Assembly: GCF_037325665.1 (NCBI RefSeq)
Contig: NC_090252.1
Location: forward strand, 52,609,512 to 52,673,511
Source: Littorina saxatilis
Lineage: Eukaryota; Mollusca; Gastropoda; Littorinimorpha; Littorinidae
Reading direction: 5' to 3'
Length of the DNA stretch: 64,000 bases
In this document: in pieces, positions 1 to 10,456 of the stretch
Layout: each line of letters starts with the position of its first letter
How positions within the stretch are numbered: the stretch's first letter is position 1
The notes under the pieces: generated by a model
The model's database searches: none
Told to the model about the DNA's origin: nothing
What the model saw: only the letters and a program-made list of their open reading frames with translations
Translations under genes and position numbers: made by a program

Positions 1-60
1 AGTTTTGGCAAAAAAAAGTTTTGGCCAAAGCTTCATTTTTTGGCCAAATCTTTGAGTACC

Positions 61-247
61 CCTTGGCGCTGATGGACAATATTCTTTTTTTTTTGGCCAA
101 AAAAGTATAGTTTTGGCCCAAAACGCCAGTTTTGGCCAAAAAAGCAAAGTTTTGGCCAAAAAAGTATAGTTTTGGCCAAAAAAGTATAGTTTTGGCCAAA
201 ATGTTTTTTTGGCCAAAAAAGTGAATTTTGTCCACCAGCGCCAAGCA
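61..247. repeat. TTTTGGCCAAAA array between inverted repeats
   Basis: About nine copies of the self-complementary 12-mer TTTTGGCCAAAA, spaced by short AGTATAG-like linkers, with similar copies running leftward to base 1. A ~24 bp inverted repeat flanks the array (61-84 CCTTGGCGCTGATGGACAAT... and 222-247, its near reverse complement). The layout suggests a small TIR element that expanded internally. No coding potential is credible. Confidence 0.6.
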
Positions 248-404
248 TAGTTTTCCACAGTCACATCACACGGTGCAGTAGAAAAAATGACCACCATTAT
301 ACTCCCAAATCTGAATTTGAACTCAGATCGATCCGAAGTTTCTCAACAAGATTACCCACCATTAAAAACAATCGTTCCGTGACTTGCCCCTCCCCCCCCC
401 CCCC

Positions 405-406
<2 letters not shown>

Positions 407-471
<65 letters not shown>

Positions 472-537
472 CCTCTGTCTCTCTGTCTCTCTCTCTGTGT
501 CTCTGTCTGTCTCTCTCTCTGTCTCTCTCTCTCTCTC

Positions 538-630
<93 letters not shown>
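407..630. repeat. (CT)n microsatellite with GT interruptions
   Basis: A 220 bp run of CT dinucleotides interrupted by TGT triplets. It opens all reading frames as Leu/Ser or Arg/Glu, so the overlapping ORFs are artefacts. The preceding C-run is at about 393-403. Confidence 0.95.
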
Positions 631-635
<5 letters not shown>

Positions 636-822
636 ACTGGAGAACAATAATTGACAAACACAGAATATTTATTGGAAACTGCACAATCAGACAGTACATT
701 TCTTCTTTATGAAAAATCATGAAGGGAAAAAAGGGGTCATAATACTTGTTACAATATGTTATCTTCTACGTATCACTCAAAATCAAAATAAATTTTGACT
801 CTTGAATTAAAGGTCTTGCTTA

Positions 823-2339
823 TGTGGGAATGTCGGGTGTAAGGACAAGGATATATAGCACAGGCAGGGGAGCATACAATTAAGACACCGAAGACAGAGG
901 TTGCTTTAACTTATCTTTTATTAAAGGAAATGTAACTAAAAATAACCACTCAGTTATCTAATCTAAATCATAAATATTCCAAAACAGTTTAGCTAAACTT
1001 GGTTGCAACTAGAAACAATGCTATAAGTTATAAAATAGAAACAATAAACAGAACTCTAATACAAGAAATAGCAATGCTTACATAAAACCAGAAATAGCAA
1101 TTATGAATTATTCTAGTAGCCAAAAATAGGAACTATGAGTCCTGGTATCTACCAGTACCAGAATCAGAAACAATATATGTATTTAGTGTCAAACCAGAAA
1201 CATAAACTATGAATATGAAACCAGAAACAATATATGTATTTCTGGTGCAAACCAGAAATAGTGTTTAAAAAGTAATTATTCTGGTAGTAACCAGAAACAG
1301 TATAATATAAATATGTGTATATCTGGTGTAAACCAGAAATCTAAACTATGAATATGAAACCAGAATTTCTGGTGTAAACCAGAAATATAAACTATGTGTA
1401 TATAAATGACCCAGAAACAATATATGTATTTCTGGTGCAAACCAGAAAGCAGTGTAAAGAAGAAGGCAAGATTCTCCTCAGTGAGCACACTTGAAAGAAA
1501 CACAAACTGCTGCTAGTCGCGAAACACAACGAAAACCACAAGTCGACAAACTACACGGCTAGACCGATTCGCGACAAATTAGAGCAGAGCTTCGACACGT
1601 TCAACGGCTACCGACAACACACGGAGCACCCAGCTCGCAGTGTCACAAATCGCGTTTTCTGCTCTACTCTAAATGTTCAGTCTTTTAAAGGCTGGCCACT
1701 TCCGATTCCCAATAGCCAATAGGAAGGCTACCTAGGTGTCAGACAACGGGGGGCGTTCTACTTAAGATTGCCTGCCAAATGAAAGGGATCGTTACCGAGG
1801 CATGAAGCCGGGTCGGTGTCAAGCACCGGAAATATTACGCACACCGGATAATGCTCATTAGATTACAAGCAGTGTCAAAGCTGATACACAGAAGGGGGGG
1901 TAGGGGTAAGAGACTAAAACCTCCAAGCCATCTTCTATGATGTGCCCTGTCAAAAGAAATGACACCCACTTGACAAGACGCCGTTCCAACGATACAGACA
2001 GTCTGGCGGCACATTACATAACGACCACCTAAATCTGAGATAAGAGATCAGAAATGCATCCGGTCGGGGCCTACTCTACGATAGTAAACACACAATAAAG
2101 TACAATGCACAAAGACAACCAGGTATTATTTAGTCACTCCTTAGGCACTGATGGTTAGAGGTTACGCTGCTGCTTCTCATCATTTCAAGTTAGGGGTTTA
2201 GCACAAAGGGCATTATTTAAATGTAAACCCAATGTGACTAGCACACACACAGGGAATAGCTATAGACAGGGGAGGCAACTGGGTCGGGCAGGAGATAATC
2301 ACACACAAAGAGACGGGGCCGGTACGCCACTTGGCTACA
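823..2339 (-). repeat. 3' LTR of the Ty3-type element
   Basis: TGTGGGAATGTCGG...TTGGCTACA, matching 8313-9829 almost perfectly. A minus-strand AATAAA lies at 917-922, suggesting that poly(A) addition, and hence the R/U5 boundary, is within the last ~90 bp. The central part (1130-1450) is a minisatellite. Confidence 0.95.
1130..1450. repeat. LTR-internal minisatellite with palindromic core
   Basis: Irregular repeats of about 35-60 bp with the motif TTTCTGGTGCAAACCAGAAA, a near-perfect inverted repeat, and ATATATGTATT spacers. The same array is in the other LTR (about 8620-8940). It opens a 75-residue ORF in each LTR that I do not regard as a gene. It may serve as repeated protein-binding sites, but that is inference. 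Confidence 0.7.
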
Positions 2340-2347
2340 TCCCCCCC
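2340..2347 (-). other. Polypurine tract of the Ty3-type element
   Basis: TCCCCCCC on the plus strand (GGGGGGGA on the coding strand) touches the inner edge of the 3' LTR, the normal place for plus-strand DNA priming. Confidence 0.75.
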
Positions 2348-3299
2348 AGCTCTATACCAACCTGCGCCCTCGCAGGGAGCAAGTACAACAGGAGCCTAAG
2401 ATACAACCTGGAGCTGACTTAAACAGATCATCCAAGGTGACATCTAACAACTCAAACAACATTAATACAGGAAACACAACCTCCCTTGCCAACATATTAG
2501 TGAAGGCACGCCCAACTCAGGGATATGACACAAGACAACAAGATGCATTGCAGAAAAGGCAGTCAGGAACCCGCTATTAAGCCAAGAGAACCTGAAATAC
2601 CATAAAGCTTGTCGTCAGGATCATGGATGCCGCTGACCACTGCTAATCCTGAAATATCCTTAACAACGCCGGAGAACATAACGGCCTGAAACCACAAGCA
2701 CCCTGGGGTGACAACAACAATCTGATACATACAAACAAACACAGATGTAAATTCTAAGTACTCAAAGAGGGAACCGAATCAAAAGTAAAATGCAAAACCA
2801 TAAAACATTTTAAGAAAATGCAAAATCAATGAATTTCGCAAACTAAACAAAGTGATAGGTTGAAGTGAATCAGTATCAATGTATGTGAGTCTTTTATCTC
2901 ACTGATGATCCAGGAATTAGCGAGTCCTTATCTCACAGTAAATGAGAGAAAATGTTGTTGTGAGTCTGTCTCACAGATGTTAAGGCTAATCTAGCTGGCG
3001 AGTCTCTGTCTCAGGAATGGCACATGGCCCACATGACAGCAGCACATTGTTTTCCTGACTGTTCACAATAGACGCATGGCGGGGTTATGACAGCGGCACA
3101 CTTAATATCTACACAAGTCCGACTGTTCAAATTAATATGGCGAGTCTCTGTCTCACGAATGGCACATGGCCCACATGACAGCAGCACATTGTTTTCCTGA
3201 CTGTTCACAATAGGCTCATGGCAGGGTTATGACAGCGGCACACTTATTATATACACAAGTCCGACTGTTCAAAATAAATCAAGTTTAGCACATCACTGC
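2348..3299 (-). other. Non-coding region between Pol and 3' LTR
   Basis: About 950 bp downstream of the Pol stop without a credible ORF. It contains the 142 bp direct duplication listed separately. I see no envelope-like gene here. Confidence 0.6.
2999..3282. repeat. 142 bp tandem duplication in retrotransposon 3' region
   Basis: GGCGAGTCTCTGTCTCA begins two tandem copies of about 142 bp, with a handful of differences. Both contain GGCACATGGCCCACATGACA and end near GTCCGACTGTTCAAA. Traces of the GTCTCA motif lie just upstream (2890-2975), so the array may once have been longer. Confidence 0.85.
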
Positions 3300-6200
3300 T
3301 CAGTAGGAAAGCAATCTTTGTCTGATGCGCTGTGAGCGGCGAGGTGCAAGCACAGCAGCTGGAGGCGGGACCAGAGGTTCTGGGTCTCTAGCCAGAGGCT
3401 GGTCTGGGACACGTGCTACCTCTGGAACACGAAGCGCTGGGGCTGGGACTGGAGGTGCCTGGGGCTGAGGAACTGGTGCAGGGGCTGCTGGCTGCACCGG
3501 AGGAGGCTGGAAGGGTGGGGGAAAGACTGGGCGTGCCAGGCAGACAGTGCCCCGGTCAGGGAATGTTGGGGTAGCTGGGACAGGGGCAGGTGGGGAAAGG
3601 GGTGTCGCAGGGGGTGCGATGGGGACAGCAGCAGGCATGATGTCGTCTCGGCTGAGGGTCTTCTCACCACCCCCAGCGACAGGACGTACGACATACACCT
3701 GGGAGCCTGGGTAGGGTCGAGCTGTTACCACATACAGCTCAGACCGCCACTGGTCCTGGATCTTGCTCCTGCCCAGGGTCCGGTTCTTGATGTAGGTGTA
3801 GTCACCTACATGGAGGGGGTGATCTGCCGCTTTCTTGTCTGTCTGCTGGCGCCTCTCTTCTGCTGACTTCTTCAAGTGCTGTTTGGCACGTGCATGGGCT
3901 TCCTGGAGTCGCAAGCGGTGCTGCCGAACCCAGTCGGTGGCTCCAGCAGTTGCTTCTCCAGCACGGCCAAGGAGATGGTCGATGGGCAGACGGGGCTCCT
4001 GTCCAAAGAGCAGGAAGTGGGGGGAGAAACCAGTGGAGGCGTGCGGCGTCGAGTTGTAGGCCTGGAGCAGCTCAGGCAGGTGTATTGGCCATCGTCCCTT
4101 CTTTTCAACAGACAGTGTGCGCAGAAGGTCGTGAAGAGTTCTGTTGAAGCGCTCACACTGTCCGTTTCCTCGCGGGTGGTATGGTGTTGTCCTGGACTTG
4201 TTGATGCCATACATCTCACAGAGGGCCTGGACTACCTTGCCCTCAAAGTCTCTGCCTTGGTCGCTGTGGAGCCTCTCCGGAACACCATATCGCTGAAACC
4301 ACTCCTGGACCAGCACCTTAGCAACGGTTCCTGCCTCTTGGTTGCGTGTTGGAACCGCGAGGGAGAATTTGGTGAACACGTCCGTGATCACTAGGACGTT
4401 CTCCCTGCCGTCTGTGGCAGTCTCCAGCTTGGTGAAGTCCATCGCCACCACTTCAAGGGGGCGACTGGCGAGGAGGTGGCCAGACGTGGTGTGGAGAAGG
4501 GGCTTCCGGCCTAGGACGCAGCGTTGGCAGTTTGTGACGTAGCCCTTGACGTCGCTGAACATCCCAGGCCAGTAGACGCGCTGTCTGAGGAGTTCCATGG
4601 TCCGGTCGTAGCCTTGGTGGCCCATGTTGTCGTGCAAGGCGACCAGAACGTCTGGTCGCAGGGAGCTTGGCAGCACCAGCTGCTCGAAGTGGCCGCCTTT
4701 GGAGTCTGCCACTCGACGGTAGAGGACCCCTTTCTCCATAAACAGCTTTTTGTGTTGCTGAAGAAGCGTCCGCAGCGGGGGGTCTCTGACATCATGGGGT
4801 CTCTCAGGCCAAGACCTGAGGACTGGGCCGATGGTGGCGTCCTCGTCCTGCAATCGCCTGAGGTCCTCGGGGGAGTGATGGGGAAGGGTGTCCGTGGTTG
4901 GCTCTGCTGCCTTGAAGCTGACATCAAGGGGCAGTGGTGGCTGTCCATGCACCTCTGGCACTGGATCGAGAGCAGCCCTCTCGCACCACATCTCTTGTTC
5001 TGTAGCCAACTCTGGGGGGACAGGGGTAGAGGACTGGTCAGGGAGGGAATTAGGGGGTAGGCGGGACAGGGCATCAGCAGGGTTAATCTTCCCGGGGCGG
5101 TAGCGCAATGTGAAGTTGAACTGGGCCAGTTGAGAGGCCCAGCGTTGCTCCAGCGCCCCAAGTTTCGCTGTCTTCAGGTAGGTGAGGGGGTTGTTGTCAG
5201 TTATGACCTCAAACTCAGCGCCAAGAAGGTAGTGGCGGAACTTCTCGCACGCGGCCCACTTAAGAGCAAGCAGCTCCAGCTTGAAGCTGCTGTAGTTAGC
5301 ACAGTTCTTCTCAGTGGGCTTGAGTCTCCTGCTGGCGTAGGCAATGACGCGTTGCTTCCCATCTTGGACTTGGGAGAGGATAGCACTGAGTCCATCATGA
5401 CTGGCATCGGTTTCCAGGATGAACGGCTTCTCATAGTCGGCGTACCCCAAGACAGGAGCTGTTGTCAGGGCCGACTTCAGGGACTCAAAGGCTGTCTGGT
5501 GTCGTTCTGTCCACAGGTGGTGGATGGCTGCCTTCTTCTTCTTGCTTCCTTTGCTGCCTTCTGTCACGAGGTCGTGCAGTGGTCCGGCCAGCTTGGAGAA
5601 TCCACTGATGAAGCGTCGGTAGTAGCTGGCGAAACCAAGGAAGCTGCGGAGGTCTGTGGTGGTCTTGGGCAGTGGCCAGTTCTGAACAGCCTCAATCTTC
5701 CCGGCTTCGCAGCTAATACCGTCCGCTGAAATGGTGTGCCCTAAGTAGACTACCTCTCTTCGCAGGAACTGGCACTTCTCTGGCTTCAGCTTAAGGCCCG
5801 TCTCGGTGATGCGCTGGAGGAGGCGCTCAAGGTGCTGCAGGTGCTCGTCGAACGTCTTCGAGTACACTAGTAGGTCGTCCAGGTACACCAACAGAAACTG
5901 GAACTGAAAGTCAGACATGGTTGCCTGCATCAGTCTCTGGAAGGTGGCTGGAGCGGAGATAAGACCCATGGGCATCCTAGTGTACTCAAAGAGGCCGAAC
6001 GGAGTGCAGAAGGCCGTCTTGTGCTGGTCTCGGGGTTCCATGGCAATCTGGTGGTACCCACTCGCCAGATCCAAAGTGGAGAAGTACTGGGCACCGACCA
6101 GCGAGTCAAGCGATTCCTGGATGCGGGGAAGCGGATAAGCATCAGGAACTGTCTTTGCGTTGAGACGTCTGTAGTCCACACAGAGCCGGAGACTGCTATC

Positions 6201-7424
6201 CTTCTTCCTCACCAGCACTACAGGAGCTGCATAAGGGCTGTAGCTCTCTTGGATCACGTTCTGAGCCAACAAGCCCTTAAGGTGATCTTTCACCTCCTGT
6301 AGGTGGCAAGGTGGGATGCTGCGGTATGGCTGGGCGACAGGGGCATCGTCAGTGGTGGGGATGCGATGGGTCACCCTGTCAGCGTATCCCAGGTCAGTCT
6401 CGCTCTGCACAAACCCGTGCGCAAACTTGTTCAGCAGTTCCTGAAGTTTCTCCCTCTGTCTCCTGGTGCCGTCAAAGTTGGGAGTGGGGACTGGGGGCGG
6501 TGAAGGGGAAGTCGTGGTCTCCTGCGTGCTAACAGTGATGTTCTGCGATGACACGTCAAACTTGAATCCCTCATCGCTCTCCACTGTCTCAATCCTCTCC
6601 AAAACCGCTACAGCTGTCCTTTGTCTAAGGGTGCAGTCCACTGCAGAGAGGTTGGCTACTCTCACAAACCTGGCTGAGCCTTGACTGACAAGAGTGGGGA
6701 CCAGCAGCAAACCACCAGGGAGGGGCGTAGACAGTGGGGACGCAATCAGTAGACTTGACTGCTGTGGTCCAGTGATCCGCACCGTAGCTACCGAGCCTGC
6801 TGGGATCAATGTTGGTCCAGCAACCTTAGCCAGACCTCCTGTGTGCCGTTGTTGGAGCCTGGCTTCCTGGACAGCTACCTGCAGACTAGCCGGCAAGGAT
6901 GAAGCAGCCACGGCAGGTGCCAATCGCTGAAGAATGTTCATCCCAATGAGCGCAGGCACTTCTCTCTTCTTGCTTCTGGTGCCAGGGTCAGGGGAGTTCT
7001 TCACCACTAAGAACGGAACGTTCTTGAAGCTGTCGCCAAAGATGGTGACCTCCACCAAGGCCACGCCGGCGTATGGAATCTCCAGTCCATTCGCAGCTCT
7101 GAGGGTGAGGAAATCACAGCTGCAAATGGACGTGTTGCGAAGATTCGCTGTCAGCCACTCCTCAGTGATGGTCGACACCTCGCTCCCAGTGTCGATAAGT
7201 GCAGTGACCGTCTTTCCCTGCAGGCTTACTTCTGTCGTGGGACACTTCCCAGTAAGTCCCTGCAGGAAACCCTTGCCCCCCGTTGTCTGGTTATGGACAA
7301 CGGGGGCAATTAGTTTCCCTGTTGCTGCTGGTGGGAGGGGACATGGGAGTCGGGGTGTGACTGGGCGTTCAGGATCTGCCGTTTCAGCGGGCAGCGAGCC
7401 TGAAGATGGCCGTACTTGCTGCAC
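3300..7424 (-). CDS. pol: Pol polyprotein of Ty3-type retrotransposon
   Basis: 1374 codons. Domains in order: retropepsin-like protease (ALIDTGSEVS, about residue 70-80), reverse transcriptase with YLDD active site (about residue 465), RNase H (ETDASHDG), integrase with HHCC zinc motif (H..H..C..C, about 905-945) and D-D-E core (MDFTKLE, HSDQGRDF, NGQCERFNRTL), integrase C-terminal region, and a Pro/Ala-rich tail. No chromodomain seen. The ORF overlaps Gag by 115 nt in the -1 frame, so expression by -1 frameshifting, known in this family, is the simple inference. It encodes the enzymes that copy and insert the element. Confidence 0.95.
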   Translation of the reverse strand: MQQVRPSSGSLPAETADPERPVTPRLPCPLPPAATGKLIAPVVHNQTTGGKGFLQGLTGKCPTTEVSLQGKTVTALIDTGSEVSTITEEWLTANLRNTSICSCDFLTLRAANGLEIPYAGVALVEVTIFGDSFKNVPFLVVKNSPDPGTRSKKREVPALIGMNILQRLAPAVAASSLPASLQVAVQEARLQQRHTGGLAKVAGPTLIPAGSVATVRITGPQQSSLLIASPLSTPLPGGLLLVPTLVSQGSARFVRVANLSAVDCTLRQRTAVAVLERIETVESDEGFKFDVSSQNITVSTQETTTSPSPPPVPTPNFDGTRRQREKLQELLNKFAHGFVQSETDLGYADRVTHRIPTTDDAPVAQPYRSIPPCHLQEVKDHLKGLLAQNVIQESYSPYAAPVVLVRKKDSSLRLCVDYRRLNAKTVPDAYPLPRIQESLDSLVGAQYFSTLDLASGYHQIAMEPRDQHKTAFCTPFGLFEYTRMPMGLISAPATFQRLMQATMSDFQFQFLLVYLDDLLVYSKTFDEHLQHLERLLQRITETGLKLKPEKCQFLRREVVYLGHTISADGISCEAGKIEAVQNWPLPKTTTDLRSFLGFASYYRRFISGFSKLAGPLHDLVTEGSKGSKKKKAAIHHLWTERHQTAFESLKSALTTAPVLGYADYEKPFILETDASHDGLSAILSQVQDGKQRVIAYASRRLKPTEKNCANYSSFKLELLALKWAACEKFRHYLLGAEFEVITDNNPLTYLKTAKLGALEQRWASQLAQFNFTLRYRPGKINPADALSRLPPNSLPDQSSTPVPPELATEQEMWCERAALDPVPEVHGQPPLPLDVSFKAAEPTTDTLPHHSPEDLRRLQDEDATIGPVLRSWPERPHDVRDPPLRTLLQQHKKLFMEKGVLYRRVADSKGGHFEQLVLPSSLRPDVLVALHDNMGHQGYDRTMELLRQRVYWPGMFSDVKGYVTNCQRCVLGRKPLLHTTSGHLLASRPLEVVAMDFTKLETATDGRENVLVITDVFTKFSLAVPTRNQEAGTVAKVLVQEWFQRYGVPERLHSDQGRDFEGKVVQALCEMYGINKSRTTPYHPRGNGQCERFNRTLHDLLRTLSVEKKGRWPIHLPELLQAYNSTPHASTGFSPHFLLFGQEPRLPIDHLLGRAGEATAGATDWVRQHRLRLQEAHARAKQHLKKSAEERRQQTDKKAADHPLHVGDYTYIKNRTLGRSKIQDQWRSELYVVTARPYPGSQVYVVRPVAGGGEKTLSRDDIMPAAVPIAPPATPLSPPAPVPATPTFPDRGTVCLARPVFPPPFQPPPVQPAAPAPVPQPQAPPVPAPALRVPEVARVPDQPLARDPEPLVPPPAAVLAPRRSQRIRQRLLSY

Positions 7425-8218
7425 AGCCAGCAGCGGGGTCGGGGCGCGGGCTGTTGGTGGGAGGGGTGGTTGACGGAGAAGCGGGAAGGGTGGTTCTGGG
7501 AGGGCTCTGGATAGGCGGGGCGCTGGTTCAGCTCCGTCCGGAGTGCGGCCGTCTGCTTCACCAGCTCAGCTACTTGGTGACGGAGCTCGTCGACCTCTGA
7601 GCTCCGGGCTGGTGTAGCAGTCACCTGCTCCGAGCGGACGTCGCAGTCGGCGTCCTCCCTCATCCACCGCAGAGCCTCTGCGCGGACAGCGGTGAAATCT
7701 GCATCCTCCCTCTCACGGATGAAACGACGTATGTCCCGCCTGAGTGATGGAGGCTGCAGCCCATCCACGAACCTGTCGCGGAGTGCCTCATCTGTCACCG
7801 TGTCAGCTGCAAGGGTGTTGAGCCGCGCCTGCAGGGCATGGAGGGTCTGGGCAAAATTGAGGACCCCCTCATTGCTGCCCTGCCGCCGACTGTGGAAGGT
7901 GGACAGCATCGCCGACTTGGTCCGGTGGTCCCCAAAGCTCTCCTGTAGAGCCGCGAGCACCAGATCCGACGTCGCGGTGTCAGCAGGCGGACGACCGGTG
8001 ACCTCCCTCCGAGCGGCGCCTTCGAGAGACTCGATCATCCACTCTGCGGACTCTCCTTCCAGGTTCTCCAAGGCGTAGTGGTGGATGATGCGCCGCGCTT
8101 CCCTGGTGAAGTCCTCTAGCTCACAGCCCTCGCTGTCGCCGGTGAAGAGGGGGAGCTTGGGTGGGCGCACAGCCTCCCAGCGTAGACGCGCAGCATCGCG
8201 GGCAGCCTGGTCATCCAT
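7310..8218 (-). CDS. gag: Gag-like structural protein of Ty3-type retrotransposon
   Basis: 302 codons starting 95 nt inside the 5' LTR. The N-terminal two thirds is helical and charged, as in retrotransposon capsid regions (for example LESFGDHRTK-type and RFVDGLQPPSLRRDI stretches). A short coiled-coil-like segment (VDELRHQVAELVKQTAALRTE minus its last residue) precedes a single CCHC zinc knuckle, CWLCSKYGHLQARC, near residue 265-278. The 3' end overlaps Pol. Role: particle formation and RNA packaging, by family knowledge. Confidence 0.9.
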   Translation of the reverse strand: MDDQAARDAARLRWEAVRPPKLPLFTGDSEGCELEDFTREARRIIHHYALENLEGESAEWMIESLEGAARREVTGRPPADTATSDLVLAALQESFGDHRTKSAMLSTFHSRRQGSNEGVLNFAQTLHALQARLNTLAADTVTDEALRDRFVDGLQPPSLRRDIRRFIREREDADFTAVRAEALRWMREDADCDVRSEQVTATPARSSEVDELRHQVAELVKQTAALRTELNQRPAYPEPSQNHPSRFSVNHPSHQQPAPRPRCWLCSKYGHLQARCPLKRQILNAQSHPDSHVPSHQQQQGN

Positions 8219-8292
8219 CTTGTTGTCTACCTTTACACTGCTTTCTGGTATTATTATGATTTTAAAGTTACTGGTGGCTATGCTCCTCTAAT

Positions 8293-8310
8293 CCTGCTCC
8301 GCAAGCGCCA
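8293..8310 (-). other. tRNA primer-binding site
   Basis: The coding strand reads TGGCGCTTGCGGAGCAGG two bases after the 5' LTR. It begins TGG as expected for pairing with a tRNA CCA end. The implied tRNA end ...GCGCCA resembles Ser-tRNA 3' ends but the match is imperfect, so the primer is not assigned. Confidence 0.65.
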
Positions 8311-8312
8311 GA

Positions 8313-9829
8313 TGTGGGAATGTCGGGTGTAAGGACAAGGATATATAGCACAGGCAGAGGAGCATACAATTAAGACACCGAAGACAGAGGTTGCTTTAAC
8401 TTATCTTTTATTAAAGGAAATGTAACTAAAAATAACCACTCAGTTATCTAATCTAAATCATAAATATTCCAAAACAGTTTAGCTAAACTTGGTTGCAACT
8501 AGAAACAATGCTATAAGTTATAAAATAGAAACAATAAACAGAACTCTAATACAAGAAATAGCAATGCTTACATAAAACCAGAAATAGCAATTATGAATTA
8601 TTCTAGTAGCCAAAAATAGGAACTATGAGTCCTGGTATCTACCAGTACCAGAATCAGAAACAATATATGTATTTAGTGTCAAACCAGAAACATAAACTAT
8701 GAATATGAAACCAGAAACAATATATGTATTTCTGGTGCAAACCAGAAATAGTGTTTAAAAAGTAATTATTCTGGTAGTAACCAGAAACAGTATAATATAA
8801 ATATGTGTATATCTGGTGTAAACCAGAAATCTAAACTATGAATATGAAACCAGAATTTCTGGTGTAAACCAGAAATATAAACTATGTGTATATAAATGAC
8901 CCAGAAACAATATATGTATTTCTGGTGCAAACCAGAAAGCAGTGTAAAGAAGAAGGCAAGATTCTCCTCAGTGAGCACACTTGAAAGAAACACAAACTGC
9001 TGCTAGTCGCGAAACACAACGAAAACCACAAGTCGACAAACTACACGGCTAGACCGATTCGCGACAAATTAGAGCAGAGCTTCGACACGTTCAACGGCTA
9101 CCGACAACACACGGAGCACCCAGCTCGCAGTGTCACAAATCGCGTTTTCTGCTCTACTCTAAATGTTCAGTCTTTTAAAGGCTGGCCACTTCCGATTCCC
9201 AATAGCCAATAGGAAGGCTACCTAGGTGTCAGACAACGGGGGGCGTTCTACTTAAGATTGCCTGCCAAATGAAAGGGATCGTTACCGAGGCATGAAGCCG
9301 GGTCGGTGTCAAGCACCGGAAATATTACGCACACCGGATAATGCTCATTAGATTACAAGCAGTGTCAAAGCTGATACACAGAAGGGGGGGTAGGGGTAAG
9401 AGACTAAAACCTCCAAGCCATCTTCTATGATGTGCCCTGTCAAAAGAAATGACACCCACTTGACAAGACGCCGTTCCAACGATACAGACAGTCTGGCGGC
9501 ACATTACATAACGACCACCTAAATCTGAGATAAGAGATCAGAAATGCATCCGGTCGGGGCCTACTCTACGATAGTAAACACACAATAAAGTACAATGCAC
9601 AAAGACAACCAGGTATTATTTAGTCACTCCTTAGGCACTGATGGTTAGAGGTTACGCTGCTGCTTCTCATCATTTCAAGTTAGGGGTTTAGCACAAAGGG
9701 CATTATTTAAATGTAAACCCAATGTGACTAGCACACACACAGGGAATAGCTATAGACAGGGGAGGCAACTGGGTCGGGCAGGAGATAATCACACACAAAG
9801 AGACGGGGCCGGTACGCCACTTGGCTACA
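8313..9829 (-). repeat. 5' LTR of the Ty3-type element
   Basis: Same length and, apart from about one base, the same sequence as 823-2339. Ends TG/CA. It is followed on the plus strand by CTTA, matching the four bases before the other LTR. Confidence 0.95.
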
Positions 9830-10104
9830 CTTAAAAAAGGGACCTGTCATCTTTCATCAGATTATAAAATATAATGAATTAAAAATTGTCTGATCAGCGA
9901 AATATCTCATAAATCAATGTGTTTAACAGATTGTTTGTATGTCTATTTATTCATATTTATTTATGTATCTCTTCTCCATCCACTGTTCACACCCACCCAT
10001 CTCTTCTCTCCCCTAGTCTGACCACGATACTCACGTATCCCATCCCCTCTTCCGCGGGTCCTCCCTTCCGCGGCCCACACCTCACTGTGCCCAACTCACC
10101 TCCC

Positions 10105-10108
<4 letters not shown>

Positions 10109-10177
<69 letters not shown>
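10109..10177. repeat. (CA)n microsatellite
   Basis: A perfect CA run of about 69 bp. It opens Thr/His and Val/Cys frames that are not genes. Confidence 0.95.
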
Positions 10178-10180
<3 letters not shown>

Positions 10181-10210
10181 CCACCGCAGCGTTCAAGCAT
10201 TGCTCAAGTA

Positions 10211-10456
10211 ACAATTGTGTTGGGACGTAATGGTACGGGGACGTAATGGGATTCCTTTATGGGACGTATCGAGATGCAATTTTCTTGGGACCTATCGACA
10301 CGCAATTTTGTTGGGACGCAATGGTACGGGACGCAATGGCACTGGGACCCAATGGCATTGGGACCCAATGGGATTGCTTTATGGGACGCAATGAGACGGC
10401 ATTTTTTTGGGACGCAATGGTACTGGGACACAATGGTACTGGGACGTATTGGCATG
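10211..10456. repeat. GGGACGYAATGG minisatellite
   Basis: Imperfect tandem array built on GGGACGCAATGGTACT-like units of 13-17 bp, with a longer higher-order unit containing GGGATTSCTTTATGGGACG (seen near 10245 and 10370). It abuts and replaces the C-terminal part of the broken receptor exon, so its expansion or insertion truncated that copy. Confidence 0.8.

Larger units (their letters stand above)
823..9829 (-). mobile_element. Ty3-type LTR retrotransposon, looks whole
   Basis: A 9.0 kb element read on the minus strand, with two 1517 bp LTRs at an exact 7490 bp offset. LTRs start TG and end CA. A 4 bp flanking repeat CTTA (819-822 and 9830-9833) fits a target duplication. A primer-binding site lies next to the 5' LTR, a polypurine tract next to the 3' LTR, and two long overlapping ORFs (Gag, Pol) lie between. 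Domain order protease, RT, RNase H, integrase marks Ty3/mdg4 type. By eye the LTRs differ at about one position, so insertion is very recent. No envelope ORF is seen; the ~960 bp between Pol and the 3' LTR looks non-coding. Confidence 0.95.

Noticed and set aside
379-712. Long Leu/Ser and Arg/Glu ORFs over microsatellites (also at 13.1, 14.3, 19.9, 20.2, 25.7 and 27.8 kb)
   Set aside because: Low-complexity repeats open every frame; not genes.
846-860. TATATA near the LTR end as the element's promoter
   Set aside because: On the coding strand it lies after the AATAAA and only ~28 bp from the LTR end, so it is too late to start a normal R region.
1276-1503. 75-codon ORF present twice (also 8766-8993)
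   Set aside because: It is repeated only because it lies in both LTRs; composition follows the minisatellite and no motif is present.
3835-7473. Many plus-strand ORFs over the Pol and Gag region
   Set aside because: Shadows of the GC-rich minus-strand retrotransposon genes.
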